64,000 nucleotides of DNA from positions 62,001 to 126,000 of the forward strand of contig ARYC01000439.1 in the NCBI GenBank assembly GCA_000711775.1, read 5' to 3'. Origin of the DNA: Oxytricha trifallax. Lineage: Eukaryota; Ciliophora; Spirotrichea; Sporadotrichida; Oxytrichidae. The translations under genes were made by a program, and so were the position numbers. A model generated the notes under the pieces. It searched no databases, was not told the DNA's origin, and saw nothing but the letters and a program-made list of their open reading frames with translations. Each line of letters begins with the position of its first letter. Position 1 is the first letter of the stretch. This document shows, in pieces, positions 1 to 11,965 of the stretch.

Positions 1-29
1 AAGCAATTTCCAATAAATTCTTAAATAAT

Positions 30-1117
30 ATGGGGATTTTTCTAATCAATAACAACAGAAGAAGTGATTAAAGAGGTCCAGGAGGAAACTATCCAAGTTC
101 TGGCAATTATCCAGGATATGGAGGTGGTGGTGGTTTCCCAGGTGGCGGTTACCCTCGCACTGGATCAGGAAACGGCAGTGGAATTAGATCTTCAAACATT
201 GGACAGCAAGGCTTCCCTCAATCCAACTAATCATTCATGAGGCAATCACCTATGATTAATTAAATTTAAAAGAATAGTTAATTAAATAGTTAGAATGCTT
301 TTTTTATAGTCAATATTAGACTCCAGGATAGTTCAGAGGTCCGTAATAAAGAGCAGCTGTCAATCAAACCCTTGAATTTATTTTATTGTTTAATATAAAT
401 GTATTTATAATTAATATATATATATATACATATGATTATAAATTAAAATTTATGCTTGGGAATTTTAAAATCACTAAAATTGAGCATAAAATTCTATAAA
501 TTGAAAATATTATTTAATGATATTTATGAATATATTATATAATCCTATTAAGATAGCAAACTAAGTATCTTTCATTATCAATTCTTGAAATAATTTAAAA
601 CACTTTTAATATGGTAGTTTATTAAATAAATCTCATTATAATTCTAATTTATTTTAAATTCTTTTGAATAAGTAGTAATTTACTATAGTTTAATGATAAG
701 TATCTTTATTTAACATTAAGTTTATATTATGAAGAAAGTTATCATGATTTTTTATTGAAATAAATAATATAGTATTTTTTTAAGATTGTGAGTTCTTTTT
801 TATTAACAAAGGAAAATCCTATTTTTTTCTAATTAGTTTCATAAAATGAATAAATTCTTAGTAATCATTAATTTTATTTTTAAAAATCTCAATTTTATTT
901 TTTATCGTAAAATTCAATATTCCTGTATATTATAATGGAGTTATTACACAATGAAATAAATAAATATAATCAATATATTTTTAATTGGAAATTTTTTAAA
1001 TACATAATATCTTTTAAATATTTTAAAGAGAATATTCGGGGTTTGAATCTTGACAGAATGAATTACAGCCAAGGCAGCAACTTAAACAACAAAAGCATCT
1101 TCGGCAGTGGCAATTGA
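30..1117 (+). CDS. Gly/Asn-rich low-complexity protein in three MDSs
   Basis: The frame from an ATG at 30 reads Gly/Pro/Tyr/Asn-rich sequence (GGPGGNYPSSG-like, then GGGGGFPGGGYP). It is cut by two IESs: pointer CAAT (243-246/311-314) and pointer CTTGA (371-375/1049-1053). Removing both keeps one frame through to TGA at 1115-1117, giving about 113 residues ending NNKSIFGSGN. The 342 coding bases divide exactly by three. No catalytic domain is visible; RGG-like and Gln/Asn-rich composition suggests an RNA-binding or low-complexity tail, but this is inference. The ATG lies very near the window edge and could itself lie beside an IES, so the true N-terminus may be further left. Downstream 1118-1404 is AT-rich 3' sequence facing the next gene's 3' end. 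Confidence 0.7.
243..314. other. IES, pointer CAAT
   Basis: Direct repeats at 243-246 and 311-314 flank 64 AT-rich bases. Deleting 68 bp joins frame-compatible Gln-rich coding sequence. Confidence 0.75.
371..1053. other. IES, pointer CTTGA (678 bp)
   Basis: CTTGA at 371-375 and 1049-1053 flanks a long, very AT-rich non-coding block. Removal joins ...NQT-L to DRMNYSQG... in frame. Confidence 0.75.
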
Positions 1118-1404
1118 CCATCCATCCCTTTATCTGTCTCTATCAGTAAAGGCATGAAAGAAAGTTAAAGTTTATAATTTAAGTTTGATTTAAAGCATAA
1201 ATTAACTAAAGAATGCAGATGAAAGAGAAACTAAAGCTAATTAATATAGATAGTTCATATATTGGTGTCACTTTTAATTATTTAACAAACTCTTATTCAC
1301 AAGTTCTTAATCGTCACTCCAGTCTCTCCTTTTATATTAATATCATCCACTCATTCTCTCATGCTTTAAATGAAATCTTAAGATATTGCGTCATCTGATT
1401 ATCT

Positions 1405-1593
1405 TCATTGTTGATGAACTTATTGAGTGAGGTCCACTTTCCTTTCATTCATAAAGTTCTCATGATTTTTCAATACTTGCTCCAGGAATACCTTATTTTT
1501 ATCTTGATAGCCTTTAATTGTAGTGAAGGCGAAGAGATTTACTGTACCTACTCCAAAGAGGAAGTAGCCCAAATTACACAGAGCTTATTGCAT
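1405..1593 (-). CDS. Small single-span membrane protein, 62 aa
   Basis: ATG at 1593 and TGA at 1405-1407 give 62 residues with ciliate Gln codons. Residues about 7-27 (LGYFLFGVGTVNLFAFTTIK) form one hydrophobic segment, followed by a charged, probably helical tail (DKNKVFLEQVLKNHENF...). Size and shape resemble the small accessory subunits of mitochondrial membrane complexes, but no family motif is recognised and that is only a guess. No intron or IES is needed. Codon content is less AT-biased than the flanks, supporting a real gene. It converges with the Gly-rich gene on its left and lies tail-to-tail with nothing shared. Confidence 0.62.
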
Positions 1594-1815
1594 TTTACTT
1601 CACTAATATAATTTATTATAATTAAACTCATTATTAATCAGTTCTATTAATTAAATCAAAAAGATAAATTATTAATAAGATTAGTATAATGAACAAAAAA
1701 AAGATTATTATAATTTTTAGGTGAATCTTAATAAAATTAAGCGAGAATAAAAATAGTTATTAAATAAGAATCAGTAAGCCGTTATTCTCGCTTCTTATAG
1801 TTACTGTAGCTTTAT

Positions 1816-4731
1816 TCATTAATATAAGGGTTGTGCTCCTTGAATTTGAGGTAGGGTTCTCCACATTCTAGTTTCCTTGTCAAATGAGTGGATGTGTTGG
1901 TGCCCAGTGACTATAACTTCTTCTCTTCCAATAATGCTTTGCTCTTTTGAAATCTTAATTTAAATTCCATTGACAAGGAAGAAATCTGAATTTTGAAGAG
2001 ACTACTCAGTTCCATCTGGGAGCACATGCTTTACAATTGTGCCTTCAGCTTGATTTTGATTTACTCTAAAGGAATACACAGTGCTTTCTGGTTAATCTGT
2101 GAAACCTCCAAACAACAAGATTTCGTGAGACTCAATCAATTCAATTGAACCCATATCAAAGAGTTACTTTGGCAATTTAACTTCAAGGATTTTCCAAGTA
2201 TTCTGGCCTTTGCTCAATGATTCAATTCTATCAGTTGAAACAAACTGCTGATCTCCTGATTTTAAGAGACCTCCAAATGAATAGAGAGTGCTACCATTAT
2301 TGAAGAAACATAGACCATTTGAGAATTTTGGCTCATTAAGATCTGGCAATCTTTTCCAAGCATCATCTTTGACTATATATCTTTCACATTGCTTCGTTGC
2401 TTCTCTTGAGTTAATTGATCCACCACAAACGAAGATTTAAGTTTAGTTTGGATATACAGCACACCCAAATGCAGCTCTTCCTAAAGTCATAGGTTTTCTT
2501 TCAACCTAAGTGTAGTTCCCGATTTCTGGCTTATAAACAAATTCTTTGCAGTTGTTAAACACATTCACACAATCAACCTTTGGAGCACCACCAATCATAA
2601 AGATTCTATTTTCAATAGCTAAGTTTACAAGTTTTGATAGGTATAAGCTTTCACCTTGAATCATATAAACATCTTCGAGTTTGAATTGAAGTTTTCCTTC
2701 TGAAATTACTGGAGAGAGTCTTTATAGTGACTAGGATCTATTTCTATAGAACTTAGAGTATGATTGAGCATCGAATTGCAACTAAATTTCAATGTCTGGC
2801 TATGACTAGATTTCTGCTTCCATTGGAACTTCTTGTTAAAGAAGTTGCTACTATTCAGGTTAGAGCATGAATTGATGATTTTGGTCTTGAATAAATTAAT
2901 CATTAACTGATTCTTAGATGAATTGCTAGCCCATCATTATTTAGTCCTGATCTTGTATAAATTAATGTTAAATGTCTTGCTATTCATTGAAATTCATCAT
3001 TTCGAATGAGTTACTTGCAGGTGCTTGATTCATCTGTTAATCAAATATTGATTGTTATTGATCTTGTATAAATAATGGCTCTTCTAAAGCAGGCTTTTAG
3101 TATTACTCTTAATCTTGGAACATCTGGTGCATATTATCTTCATTGTTTTAATCTTGAATAAGTGGCTGTTATTAATCAACTTGAAGAATCTCTACTTCAT
3201 TTTAGCTTTGTTCAAGAACTTGCTACTATTATTGCATTAAGAACAGATCTTACTATTGTTATTACTATTCTTACTGAACTCTTTCTTACTCCTATTGAAT
3301 TCTTAAGGCTTCTTGTTGCTAAGCTAGCAGTTGTTACTATTCTTCTTGCAACTTTAAAGCAGCTTCTTGTTATTCTCTTAATAACTTTTCATGTTCTAAT
3401 CTTTATTGTTCTTGAAAAGCTTATTTTGCTTGCTCTTCTTGAATCTTCTATGCTTCTAATATTGCTCTTTCTTCTTCATCCTTTTTCTTCTGTTCCTCTG
3501 CTTATTTGGCTTGCAATTCCAAATATCTTTATTCTTCAGCTTGTTTTTGTTGCTACTATTGAATTGCTAGTTACTTGAGCTTTTCTTGTTCTTCCTATTG
3601 CAATCTAATTTTCTCAAGTTCAATCTGTCTCAATCTTTCAGCCTCCTCTCTTCTGGCTTTCTCCTCTTCTTGTTGTTTTCTGATCTTCTCTCTTTCAGCT
3701 TCTTCCCTAAGCTTTTGCTCTTAAATTTCTTTTTCTCTTTAGATTCTTTCAGCCTCTTGTCTCAGTTACAATTCTTGTTGCTACTAAATTCTTAATTGCT
3801 CTTCTTGCATTTTCTTTTGTTGTTCTTCTTGTTGTCTTCTGAATTGCATCATTGCAGCCACTTTTTAATTCTCTAGTTCTCTTTGCTTTTGGCTATCGTC
3901 CATAATTCTCTGTCTTTTTACAAGATTCTGATCGCCTCTAATATCAATTTCCAAGCATCCATCCACAATTTCATTCAATCTTTTTCCGATGCTCTCGCTT
4001 CTATCAGGCTTGATGACTAAAATCTTTTCGATTCTCTTTTGGCCTTCCTCCATAGCATTTAACATTTTAGAACTGGCTGTCTCCATCTACTTAATTAACT
4101 ACTCATAATTATCTTTTGATTGGACTACCACTGAATATTGACCCTTCTGGACATATCCTTCAATTTCAGTCTTTCCCTTTTCGAACTGTTTATCTAGTTC
4201 AATTCCAAAACCTGATTTCTACTGAGCCAAGATATTTTCGAGTTCCTTCAGATTCTTGCTCTCCATAATTCTAGAGACCATTTGAGACTCAACGTGCTTA
4301 ATTTGATTTTCAACTTAAGTGAAAAATTGCTTGACAGTTGACTGCAAGTTTGAGGAAATCTTTTCAGGCTTGACTTCATCCATCTTGTTCAATGAGTCTC
4401 TGTAAAGAGAAAACTTCTCATCAAATAAGTCTTTCAATTATGAAGCCACGTATGAAGTGAAGGTAAGTTGCTCTGAAGCTCTATCAATATCATCACATTC
4501 ATTATAGATACATTTGTTGCATAGAAGTGTCTGATTCTTTTTATCATAGGCTACATATAAATCTTAATGTTGAGGGCAAATTTCCTCCATTTGAGAGTTT
4601 TGTGACATCATATCACTGTACTGATTTGCCATTGAAAGGTCGTTGTCTGACACAATTTTCAAGAATTCACCATCCTCAGATTAGGCTACTTATTAGTGAC
4701 CGTTACTAAATGTTTGTACTCTATTGCTCAT
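1816..4731 (-). CDS. Kelch-repeat protein with B-box-like zinc motif and long coiled coil
   Basis: One uninterrupted 971-residue frame from ATG 4731 to TGA 1816-1818, with no intron or IES across 2.9 kb. Near residue 54 a CPQH...CNKC...C/D pattern resembles a B-box or RING-like zinc site. Residues about 80-290 are helical; about 290-540 are Glu/Arg/Gln-rich coiled coil (REEAEREKIRKQQEEEK type). Then comes a Gln-rich linker with repeated (L/F)IQDQ motifs. The C-terminal ~290 residues carry kelch-like repeats with FGG and VCGGS signatures and conserved Gly-Gly and Trp/Tyr positions, expected to form a beta-propeller for protein binding. The arrangement recalls ciliate kelch-motif family proteins; the partner and localisation are unknown. 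Leu/Ser-rich ORFs on the other strand (3162-3795) are its antisense. Confidence 0.87.
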
Positions 4732-4946
4732 TGATTAATCGATTATTATTATTATTATTATTTTGTATTGCTTTAGTTTAAATTATAATGTTTTATAATT
4801 TTATATAGCTTATATGGGTAAATGAGTCCAATTATTTTGATGAATACAGCTAAATATTCAAATTATTAGCAATCAAGATTTATCATTATTTTAATCATTG
4901 ATATATTAAATATTTCATTAAAAATACTTCCAACATATAATAGAAT

Positions 4947-6217
4947 TCATAGTTACAGTTTCTTTGGTTCAGTCTATGCTCCTTCTGTAATAAACAGCAT
5001 TCCACTCTCAGTATTGTATTGTTGGTGCTAATTAACTTAGTTTTATTGATTTTGCTATTAATTAATCTCTTAATCTACAGAATTACCGAAATCCCTCTGA
5101 GATAAATAGACATTCGAATGAATAAGCTTATTGTCTTGAATCAATCCACTAACTGGTTAGTTCTATAGATTTACAAAACTTGAAGTTTTCTGTTTAATGT
5201 TTTCTATGTCAATTCCAGAATTACAAACTTTTACTGCCTTTTACAAATTAAACAAAGCTTCTCTTTAAGTCATTTATGTCTAGCCAAGCTTATTCAGCAG
5301 CATTTTCTCCATTTACTCAAGTTAGGTTAATTTCTCCAAGTTTTATTAAGTCTTTTTTGCTGTCTCTATCTATTGAATTTTGTAGTTATCATTTTGATAG
5401 CCTAGCATCAGTTGCTATGAATCACTTTTTAGTTTTAAGAAGTAATTCTTCCTCTATATATAATGAATGAAATAATTGAGTTGAAAGTTACCTCTTCAAT
5501 ATTTTGCTTTTGGGATTGCTTTCGAACTAAATTTTCCTCATAATCGATAGTTTTCTTCATAGATAATTCTCTAAGATTCTTTTGCATATGCTCTCTTGCG
5601 CTCTATATTAAAAAAGTTAATCATTTATTCTGAGTTACAGTATTTCTAATTATCAAATGATCCTTCTGTTGTTTGACTTTGATTTTATGCTATTCTTTTT
5701 GTATTCTATTGATCATCTTTAGCTGGTCTTCTTATTGTTTTTTTATACTCTGAATCATGAATTTCTTCTCTAATTCTCTCTGATGTCTATCTCTGGCTTT
5801 CAAAAGTTTTTCAGCTTTTTCATTGGCTAAGGCTGATAACTTTTTGGCTCGCTCATCTTCAAAGAATAAGCGTTTTATGCGATTTTCAAGCATTGAGAGA
5901 TTCTATTTTGATTCTTAAAGCGATAACTTTTGGTCTAACATTTCTAAACCATCTTATACTGCTCGTTATAAATAATACAAATTAACATGCAATGTTTTGC
6001 TATAAGTGGATTATGATGAACACTAAAAGACCTTGATGTCGCATTTATTTTGGAGGTGTTTTCTTATATAGAATGCACTATAATATTGACTTAAAAATAG
6101 TAGTAACTTACAATCTATAGTCCTATGTTGAGTGGACTGCAAGCCAATGCTATTAAAGTTATTACGTGATTTTATAGATGGGAGTACTAAAGTCTAATTT
6201 AAAGATTTAGAATTCAT
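4947..6217 (-). CDS. Coiled-coil protein, 398 aa, two short introns
   Basis: The start ATG is at 6217 and TGA at 4947-4949. Two introns, 5603-5638 (36 nt) and 5454-5491 (38 nt), both begin GTAACT and end in AG; their removal leaves 399 exact codons. The N-terminal ~90 residues are mixed. Residues about 100-260 are strongly charged heptad-type coiled coil (ERAKKLSALANEKAEKLLKARDRHQ and onward), and the C-terminus is Gln/Asn-rich. No known domain is recognised. A cytoskeletal or basal-body role is typical of such proteins in ciliates but is not shown by this sequence. It is transcribed in the same direction as the kelch gene, with about 215 bp of AT-rich DNA and a short ATT/TAA tract between. 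Confidence 0.75.
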
Positions 6218-6492
6218 TCCAGTTGACTAATCTTATTACTAATATCCACTTGAAGGTGAATGTGCTATTTTCATTATTTATAAACTTAAAATCTTAATTA
6301 ATATTCGATGAATGATAATTCAAAAAATTTATAAAAACGAGTATTAAACAATTTACACCTCATTATTTGATCAATATTTAATTTATTATTGTGACATTAT
6401 CAAAAAGCTTAATTAAGGAATTATAATTTGCTACTATATTCAATTCACAAGAATTTTACATCATAAATTTCATTTTATTATCTATTTTTTCT

Positions 6493-7253
6493 TCAGTTAG
6501 CTTTGTCTTTCTTGATGATTGATTCCAAAACTTCTACTGAGTGGGTGTGATTAGTGTAAACACAAAGATCTGCAGCTATTTTCATAGCTTTTCTGGCAAT
6601 TTGTTCAGCGTCCATTCCTTCCACATCCAACAGAGCAGTTGCAGCAGCTAATAATCAATTTAAGAATATTAATTTTCATACCTTATGCATAGAGACCACC
6701 AGAACCAATTGCAACTGCACCATTCTCAATTTCAATGCAATTTCCTGATCCATCTACCAAGCAAGTGATTTCTTTGTCACTTACAAGCATATCAGCTTGT
6801 AAAGTTTAATGCATTTTATCTAGTAAAATAGTTTTAGTAATTGTTAATTGAATAGAATTGCAAAAGAATAATCAACTCATTTTATGGTATTATCTATTAC
6901 TTACTGGTTCTCCACATTTTAGCGAGTGATAAGCAAGCTCTAAGAGTTTAACCAGGGTGTTTTTCAAATTCCTTCTCTAATAATTCAAGTAAAGCCAAGC
7001 AATCTGCAGCTGAACCAGCGAAACCGCAAATTACATTATCTTGTATGCGTCTCAACTTTCTTGCATTGTTTTTAAAAACAGTGTGACCCAGTGAGATCTG
7101 CCCATCACCGACCATGCAAACTTTGTCGCCCTTTCTCACATTCAAAATAGTAGTACTACGGAAGTCTACTTCTCTTGAAAAGGCCGCTACATTTGTTGGC
7201 ATTAAGAGATTCTTGGAGATAGTATTAGTAAGCTTAGTAGAGTTTTTCAACAT
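6493..7253 (-). CDS. hslV: HslV/ClpQ-type threonine peptidase, mitochondrial
   Basis: 213 residues from ATG 7253 to TGA 6493-6495 after removing introns 6820-6904 (85 nt) and 6648-6681 (34 nt). The first 33 residues are basic and Ser/Thr-rich with few acids, as in a mitochondrial presequence. They are followed by [20 protein letters not shown], the mature N-terminus of HslV with catalytic Thr34. The core has the family motifs [24 protein letters not shown] and [12 protein letters not shown]. HslV forms the two-ring peptidase chamber that works with the AAA+ unfoldase HslU; no hslU is in this window. This is the bacterial-type protease retained in mitochondria of several protists, distinct from the eukaryotic proteasome. 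Splice junctions match the family alignment closely (WRT-N-K-M; YAQ-AAA), so the model is firm. Confidence 0.95.
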
Positions 7254-7411
7254 GTTTTTATTGTTGGTTAATGATTGTTTAATTATTTACTGAAAAATCA
7301 ATGATTCTAATTAAGTTTATATACGTACTCACTCATTTATTCGATTTCAACTCGTTATTTTAGTGAAAATTAATATAAATTACAAATCAAACACCTTATC
7401 TTATTTATTAC

Positions 7412-10400
7412 TCATTGAAGTGTTAGCTTACACTTTAGAGCTCTGAGCTCTTTATTTTTACTCTCCAATTGTTCAGCCTGTTTTTTATGTTCAACTAGAA
7501 CTTACTCTAGTGACCCCTTGAGTTTATTTATAAATTCCTTGTGCTTCTCGATCTTTTTATCTTTGACTTTCATTTAAGTTTTGCTTTAGGTTAGTTGATC
7601 AAGAATGATTTGATATTGCTCGCTCTGTTTCTGAATTTATTAAGCGTTCGATTTATGAGAGTTTTATCTGGAAAAATTTGAATCTGATATTGTTTACTTC
7701 TGAGGGTTATCTCTTACACTGGTTATTGATTGGAAAGCACTGCTAGTAGGTTGATGAATATATGCTTAGGATGGTTATTATTTTGAATTGTAGTTATCGA
7801 ATACTGAAGAAGAAGCTATTGAAGGTTTCTTGCTTTTTGTAGCAACATTCAAGTTTGATTGTGCTATTTTCTTTGACTTAGGATTCACGTTGCTTTGAAC
7901 ATTTGTTGCTATACCTGTGCTTGTTGGTGGTCTATGACTTGGTGCATTACTTTTAAATTAGCTTGGATTTGCCTTTTTGCTCTATTGATTTATCATACTA
8001 TGATTAATTTGACTTACTGCTACTGTCTAGTGACTATTCATTTAGGATTATGAACCTCCATTACCTCTTGCTGTATTCTTTGATGATGCTCTTACAGACG
8101 CTGTTTTAGAATGCGAAACACTCTTTCTTCCCTTGATATTACTTGATGACTTTATTACTTTTCTTTTGTCTGAACTTTTTTCTCGCTTTAGTTCTTCATT
8201 AGGATCTAGATCAGCATTTAATAATTGTAATCAAATCATTTAAATTATAAATTTATATATGTAAAGAATTGTTCAAGTAATCTTAGTAACTATCATCCTA
8301 AGAAACATTGCAGTTAGGATTAAAACCTCCATTATTGACACTGACATAATTGCAATCCTCCATAATGTTGCTCTAAATTTAAGATGATTCTTGCCTTGAA
8401 TTGTCATTAATTATGTTTACAGGATATTCAATAGAAGTATCTTCGTCAATAGAGAGAGAAAGCATGTCATTGATAAAGACTTCTCGCATTAATTTTATGT
8501 TTTCATTCTTCAGTTGATTCAGATTGTTGAAAACTTTATCAAAGTTATTGTTTATGCTTTATATGAAGGAGTTCTCTAGTTCTTACTAAGGTAAGTCTTT
8601 CTTTTTGTTTTTGGTTTTACTCTTTTGAATGTTTGATATTAAAGCAGCACTTTTAGCTCTTTGCATGTTAAATTGACTTCTACTCAATATATTATAAACT
8701 ACATTTCAAAAAGACATTCATTTAGAGTAATGTATAATGCATACAATTTTTTTTAAAAAAATTAAAGGATTTAATTAATTGTTAAATATTGATTAACATC
8801 TACTCTTGCTGTTATTAGTGGGTGATTAATTTTCAGCTTTAACTCTTAACCTTGAAACACTGCCCTTTCTATAAGTTTCTAATTCATTTTGATTATCTCT
8901 AGCAGTTTTAGCTGGTATTTCAATTTAGTTCTTTTTTAACAAATCAGTAAGTTTATCAACTTTTTTCAGTAACTATTTGATGTACTTATTTTTATCATCT
9001 AATAGCTATACTAGCACGTTTACATGATTCTTTTAGTTGGGTGATATTTCTTCTAAAATACTACTTTCATCTATATTTTTACTGTTGCTTTGTTGATGTA
9101 AATTAGACGAGGATTTTATGCCATTTTATAGGATGCTGCAGCTACTATATGACCCTAATCTTGGTGCATTATTATTTATCTTATAATTCTGCTCTTTTAC
9201 ATTTGAAGATTGATTGGTCTTTGAGTTTATTAAACTACTTAGATTTGAAAAACCGTTGAGAGGTTTCTCAACATTTAATGGCTTTAGTTTGCTGTTTGAC
9301 ATGCGCTACTATTGATTTTAGTTTTACAATGATTATTGACACTTTTAGTAAAGTGGTGCGTTTTATAGTTCAGATTGTGGTCGCTTCTTATCACAAGAGG
9401 CATGTTAAATCGTTTAACCTATAGCATTAATGTTTGTTGAAATGGAGGATTAGGAGTAGGTGTTTTAATTTTGAGTTTGATGATCATCTGTGTATTAATT
9501 CTAGAACATGTTTAGAGCTTTCATTTTATGCAGATTTTGAATATACCCTCCTTGCTTGTTTGCTTATGCCAGAATATCAACGCTTAAATTATTTTTGCTC
9601 TTTTCGATTTGCTATTGTAGTTCAATGCTTTTCTTTGACACTTGTGATATCAAATTTAAAGTATCATCATCTTATATTGACTTTTTGATTGGATCTCGTG
9701 CTTTCCTTATTCTTTCCCTGCTGCTGGTTATTGTATTGGTATTGCTATTTTATTGGTGCTACTGTAACAATTACAATATTTAAGGTGTAATCTAAGTTTA
9801 ATGAACAGATTCATCATCGTAAATTTTTCCATCAATGGTCGTGAAATTATTTTAGCTTGGGTGCTGTTGTTCTTAAGAAATAAATTACTGTTATTGAGGT
9901 AAGCTATTTTGAGGGTTGTTTCCACTAGTCATGTAATTATTAAACATTTTTAAGTTTATTTGCAAAAATCTTGGTGAGCTGTCTCTTTTTGTTGCAATTT
10001 GATCTCCTGCAGTTCCAATGCTCAGTCCACTTATATCAGAAGATAAGCCTTTCTAATAATTGGAGCTATACTATAAAAGCAATTGAGTTGCTTCCTCCCT
10101 TGACATATGCTAAGGATTATCCTTTTTGACTTAGTCATTTGGAGGGGCATTTACTTTGAAATAGTTATTGATGTTTTGTTTGTTAATTATATACTAATTA
10201 GGATGCTAGTTTTGAGGCAAACTGAAGCCATTCACATTTGCCTAGTATTGATTGTGAATAGCTTTGCTTTGTTTGCTGTTTTTCTATGACAGATTACCAT
10301 AGCTCTTTACTCTACTCATTTTAATAGTCTCACCTGACTGAGGAACTTATAACCCAATATTTTCCTGATAATTTAAATTTTAAGAGTTTTATCTCTGGAA

Positions 10401-10784
10401 GTCTGTCTACCCTATTTAACTGCTGCATCTGTAGTTACTTTGAGTCCCATTATTTTTAGAATTTTTCAAAGAATTTGGAGCTGAAACTTAAGCACTTGAA
10501 ATGATTGAGGGATCTTTAATTTCAGCTTTTCTATTATTGTAATTTAAATGCTGATCTCTCACTTTAGCTTATGGTTCTATGCTTGAAGTTAGATGTCTCC
10601 TATCTGAAGATTGTACATTATGAGATATTCTACTGCTTTAATCCCCACTAAGAACTGATCCATTGGGGTTATCAAAGTTTTAATTAGTATTTTATTGCAG
10701 GTTTTATTGCTTCTAGTGATGCTACGGTTGCTATTGTCTAATTACTTAGTGTTTATTTGAAAAATAATCATACGCTTTTTTCAT
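7412..10784 (-). CDS. Large Q/N/S-rich protein with C-terminal coiled coil, about 1,066 aa
   Basis: ATG 10784 (MKKAYDYFSNKHQ...) to TGA 7412-7414. What looks like two genes is one: an IES with 7-bp pointer GAGTAGA (minus strand) separates ...NNSKSR from SQFNMQRAKS... A second 52-bp gap at 8216-8270 is an IES (pointer AAT) or an 85-nt intron (8206-8290, GTTACT...CTAG); both keep frame. Total coding 3,201 nt. The first ~700 residues are Gln/Asn/Ser-rich with two short coiled coils (SKKSIELQQQIEKSKN; KYIKQLLKKVDKLTDLLKK). Then comes a Ser/Lys-rich basic stretch, and the last ~90 residues are a clear coiled coil (KKIEKHKEFINKLKGSLEQ). No family is recognised. The composition resembles scaffold or prion-like proteins common in ciliates. 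Confidence 0.72.
8216..8270. other. Probable 52-bp IES, pointer AAT (or intron)
   Basis: On the minus strand AAT repeats (8268-8270, 8216-8218) bound an AT-rich insert; removal joins DYLNN to ADLDPNEE in frame. A GT-AG intron at 8206-8290 is the alternative. Confidence 0.5.
8679..8805. other. IES, 7-bp pointer TCTACTC/GAGTAGA (120 bp)
   Basis: Plus-strand TCTACTC occurs at 8679-8685 and 8799-8805. Excision fuses two reading frames that otherwise end or start nowhere sensible. Confidence 0.78.
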
Positions 10785-10950
10785 ATTTACAAATTATAAT
10801 ACTCTCAATAATTATTTCATGAAATATTTTTTACAGATAAAGCTTTAAATTCTATTGTTTACTTGGAATAGTTAGAAGATAATAAGAAAGTGCTATATAT
10901 TTTTATTGATTAATAATATAAAAATCTATATAAATTAATAACAGAGCGAT

Positions 10951-11507
10951 ATGGAGTAGAACCTTCAAGAGTTGCTTAAGGCTGAAAACGAAGTTAACAA
11001 AAAAGTCTCAGAAGCCCTCAACAGAAAGTATAATTATAAATATTAATATGGTATTTTCATCTTATTATAATTGAATCCCTTTTTGTTTATCTATGTGCAC
11101 TAGGAATAACCGCTTGAAGTCAATCAAGGAGGAGGCCGAGAGAGATCTTCACAAATTATCATTATTACTTATAAAATTATAATGGCTTTTATTGTGTGTG
11201 AATTGCCCAATACAGAGTAGATAAAGAAGCTGAATACCAAAGAGAACTCGCCAGAGTAAGTAATAAATATCCTTGTTCATGAGGCATGCTCAAGCTTGTG
11301 ATGATTATAAGATGCTATATGTTTATTATATAGTTGAAGCAGAAGATCGAGGAAGAGGGTGCTAGTGATGGAAGCAATGAGCAGAGAGATATGGACAACA
11401 TCCAGAAGGATTTCCAAAAGAACAAGGAGGCCGTAGTCGATTTGCTTGTGAAGAACGTACTCAGCGTCAACATTGAGATTCCAAAGGTCGTCAAGGGCAA
11501 CTTCTGA
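10951..11507 (+). CDS. VMA10: V-type proton ATPase subunit G
   Basis: 115 residues in four exons: 10951-11027, 11104-11156, 11212-11255 and 11334-11507. Introns are 11028-11103 and 11256-11333 (GT...AG); the middle gap is a 55-bp IES with pointer AAT. MEQNLQELLKAENEVNKKVSEAL...RLKSIKEEAERDLHKYR matches the subunit G signature (LL.AE..A..KV..AR.RK..RLKQAK.EA..E...Y), which forms the peripheral stalk with subunit E and couples V1 to Vo in proton pumping of vacuolar/endosomal membranes. The length is normal for the family (about 115). Use of the AAT pointer restores the conserved K-Y-R, which favours it over a shorter ACA join. Codons are noticeably GC-richer than the neighbours, as in highly expressed genes. 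Confidence 0.92.
11154..11211. other. IES in VMA10, pointer AAT (55 bp)
   Basis: AAT at 11154-11156 and 11209-11211. There is no GT at the left edge, so it is not a normal intron; removal restores the family-conserved Tyr-Arg. Confidence 0.72.
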
Positions 11508-11965
11508 GCGCCTACTGCTCAGTGGCAGCAGCCGTGAGCACTGCCAGCAGAGACATCAAGTAATCTAAATATTATTGACAAAGCCTATAATTTCTCATTA
11601 AAAAAGATGTTTTAATTAAGAAACTCTAACTTATAAATTATCTATAATATTATTAAGTGAATGAGAGAGTATCACAGAGTATATAAAGAGAGATCAACAC
11701 ACGCATCAGATTATTTAGCATAAAACTTTGCATCAGATTCTACCCCACTTTACGCTCGTATTATTGTCAGTTAATCTTATTCTTCAAGAATAAAATTTAA
11801 ATGATAACTCATTTTATTAAAAATAAAAGCATTTGATAAATTGATTTATGTATATGGCTTTTAACTGTTTGATTAATTTAAAATTTATTTAAAAAAAGAA
11901 ATCTAATTTTAAAGCTAAAGATTTAAGAAATGTGAAGTAAAATATTCTGAAAAATCATAGCTAAA
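11508..11965. other. Intergenic, AT-rich
   Basis: About 460 bp between VMA10 and the RAP-domain gene. The first ~60 bp are GC-richer 3' UTR; the rest is AT-rich with no supportable gene. Confidence 0.6.

Noticed and set aside
3162-3795. Plus-strand Leu/Ser-rich ORFs
   Set aside because: Antisense shadow of the Gln/Glu coiled-coil part of the kelch gene; CTT/TTC-rich codons are the complement of GAA/AAG.
8641-8820. A stop and new start making two genes at 7412-8666 and 8718-10784
   Set aside because: The frame meets at a 7-bp direct repeat and one continuous frame results after IES removal.
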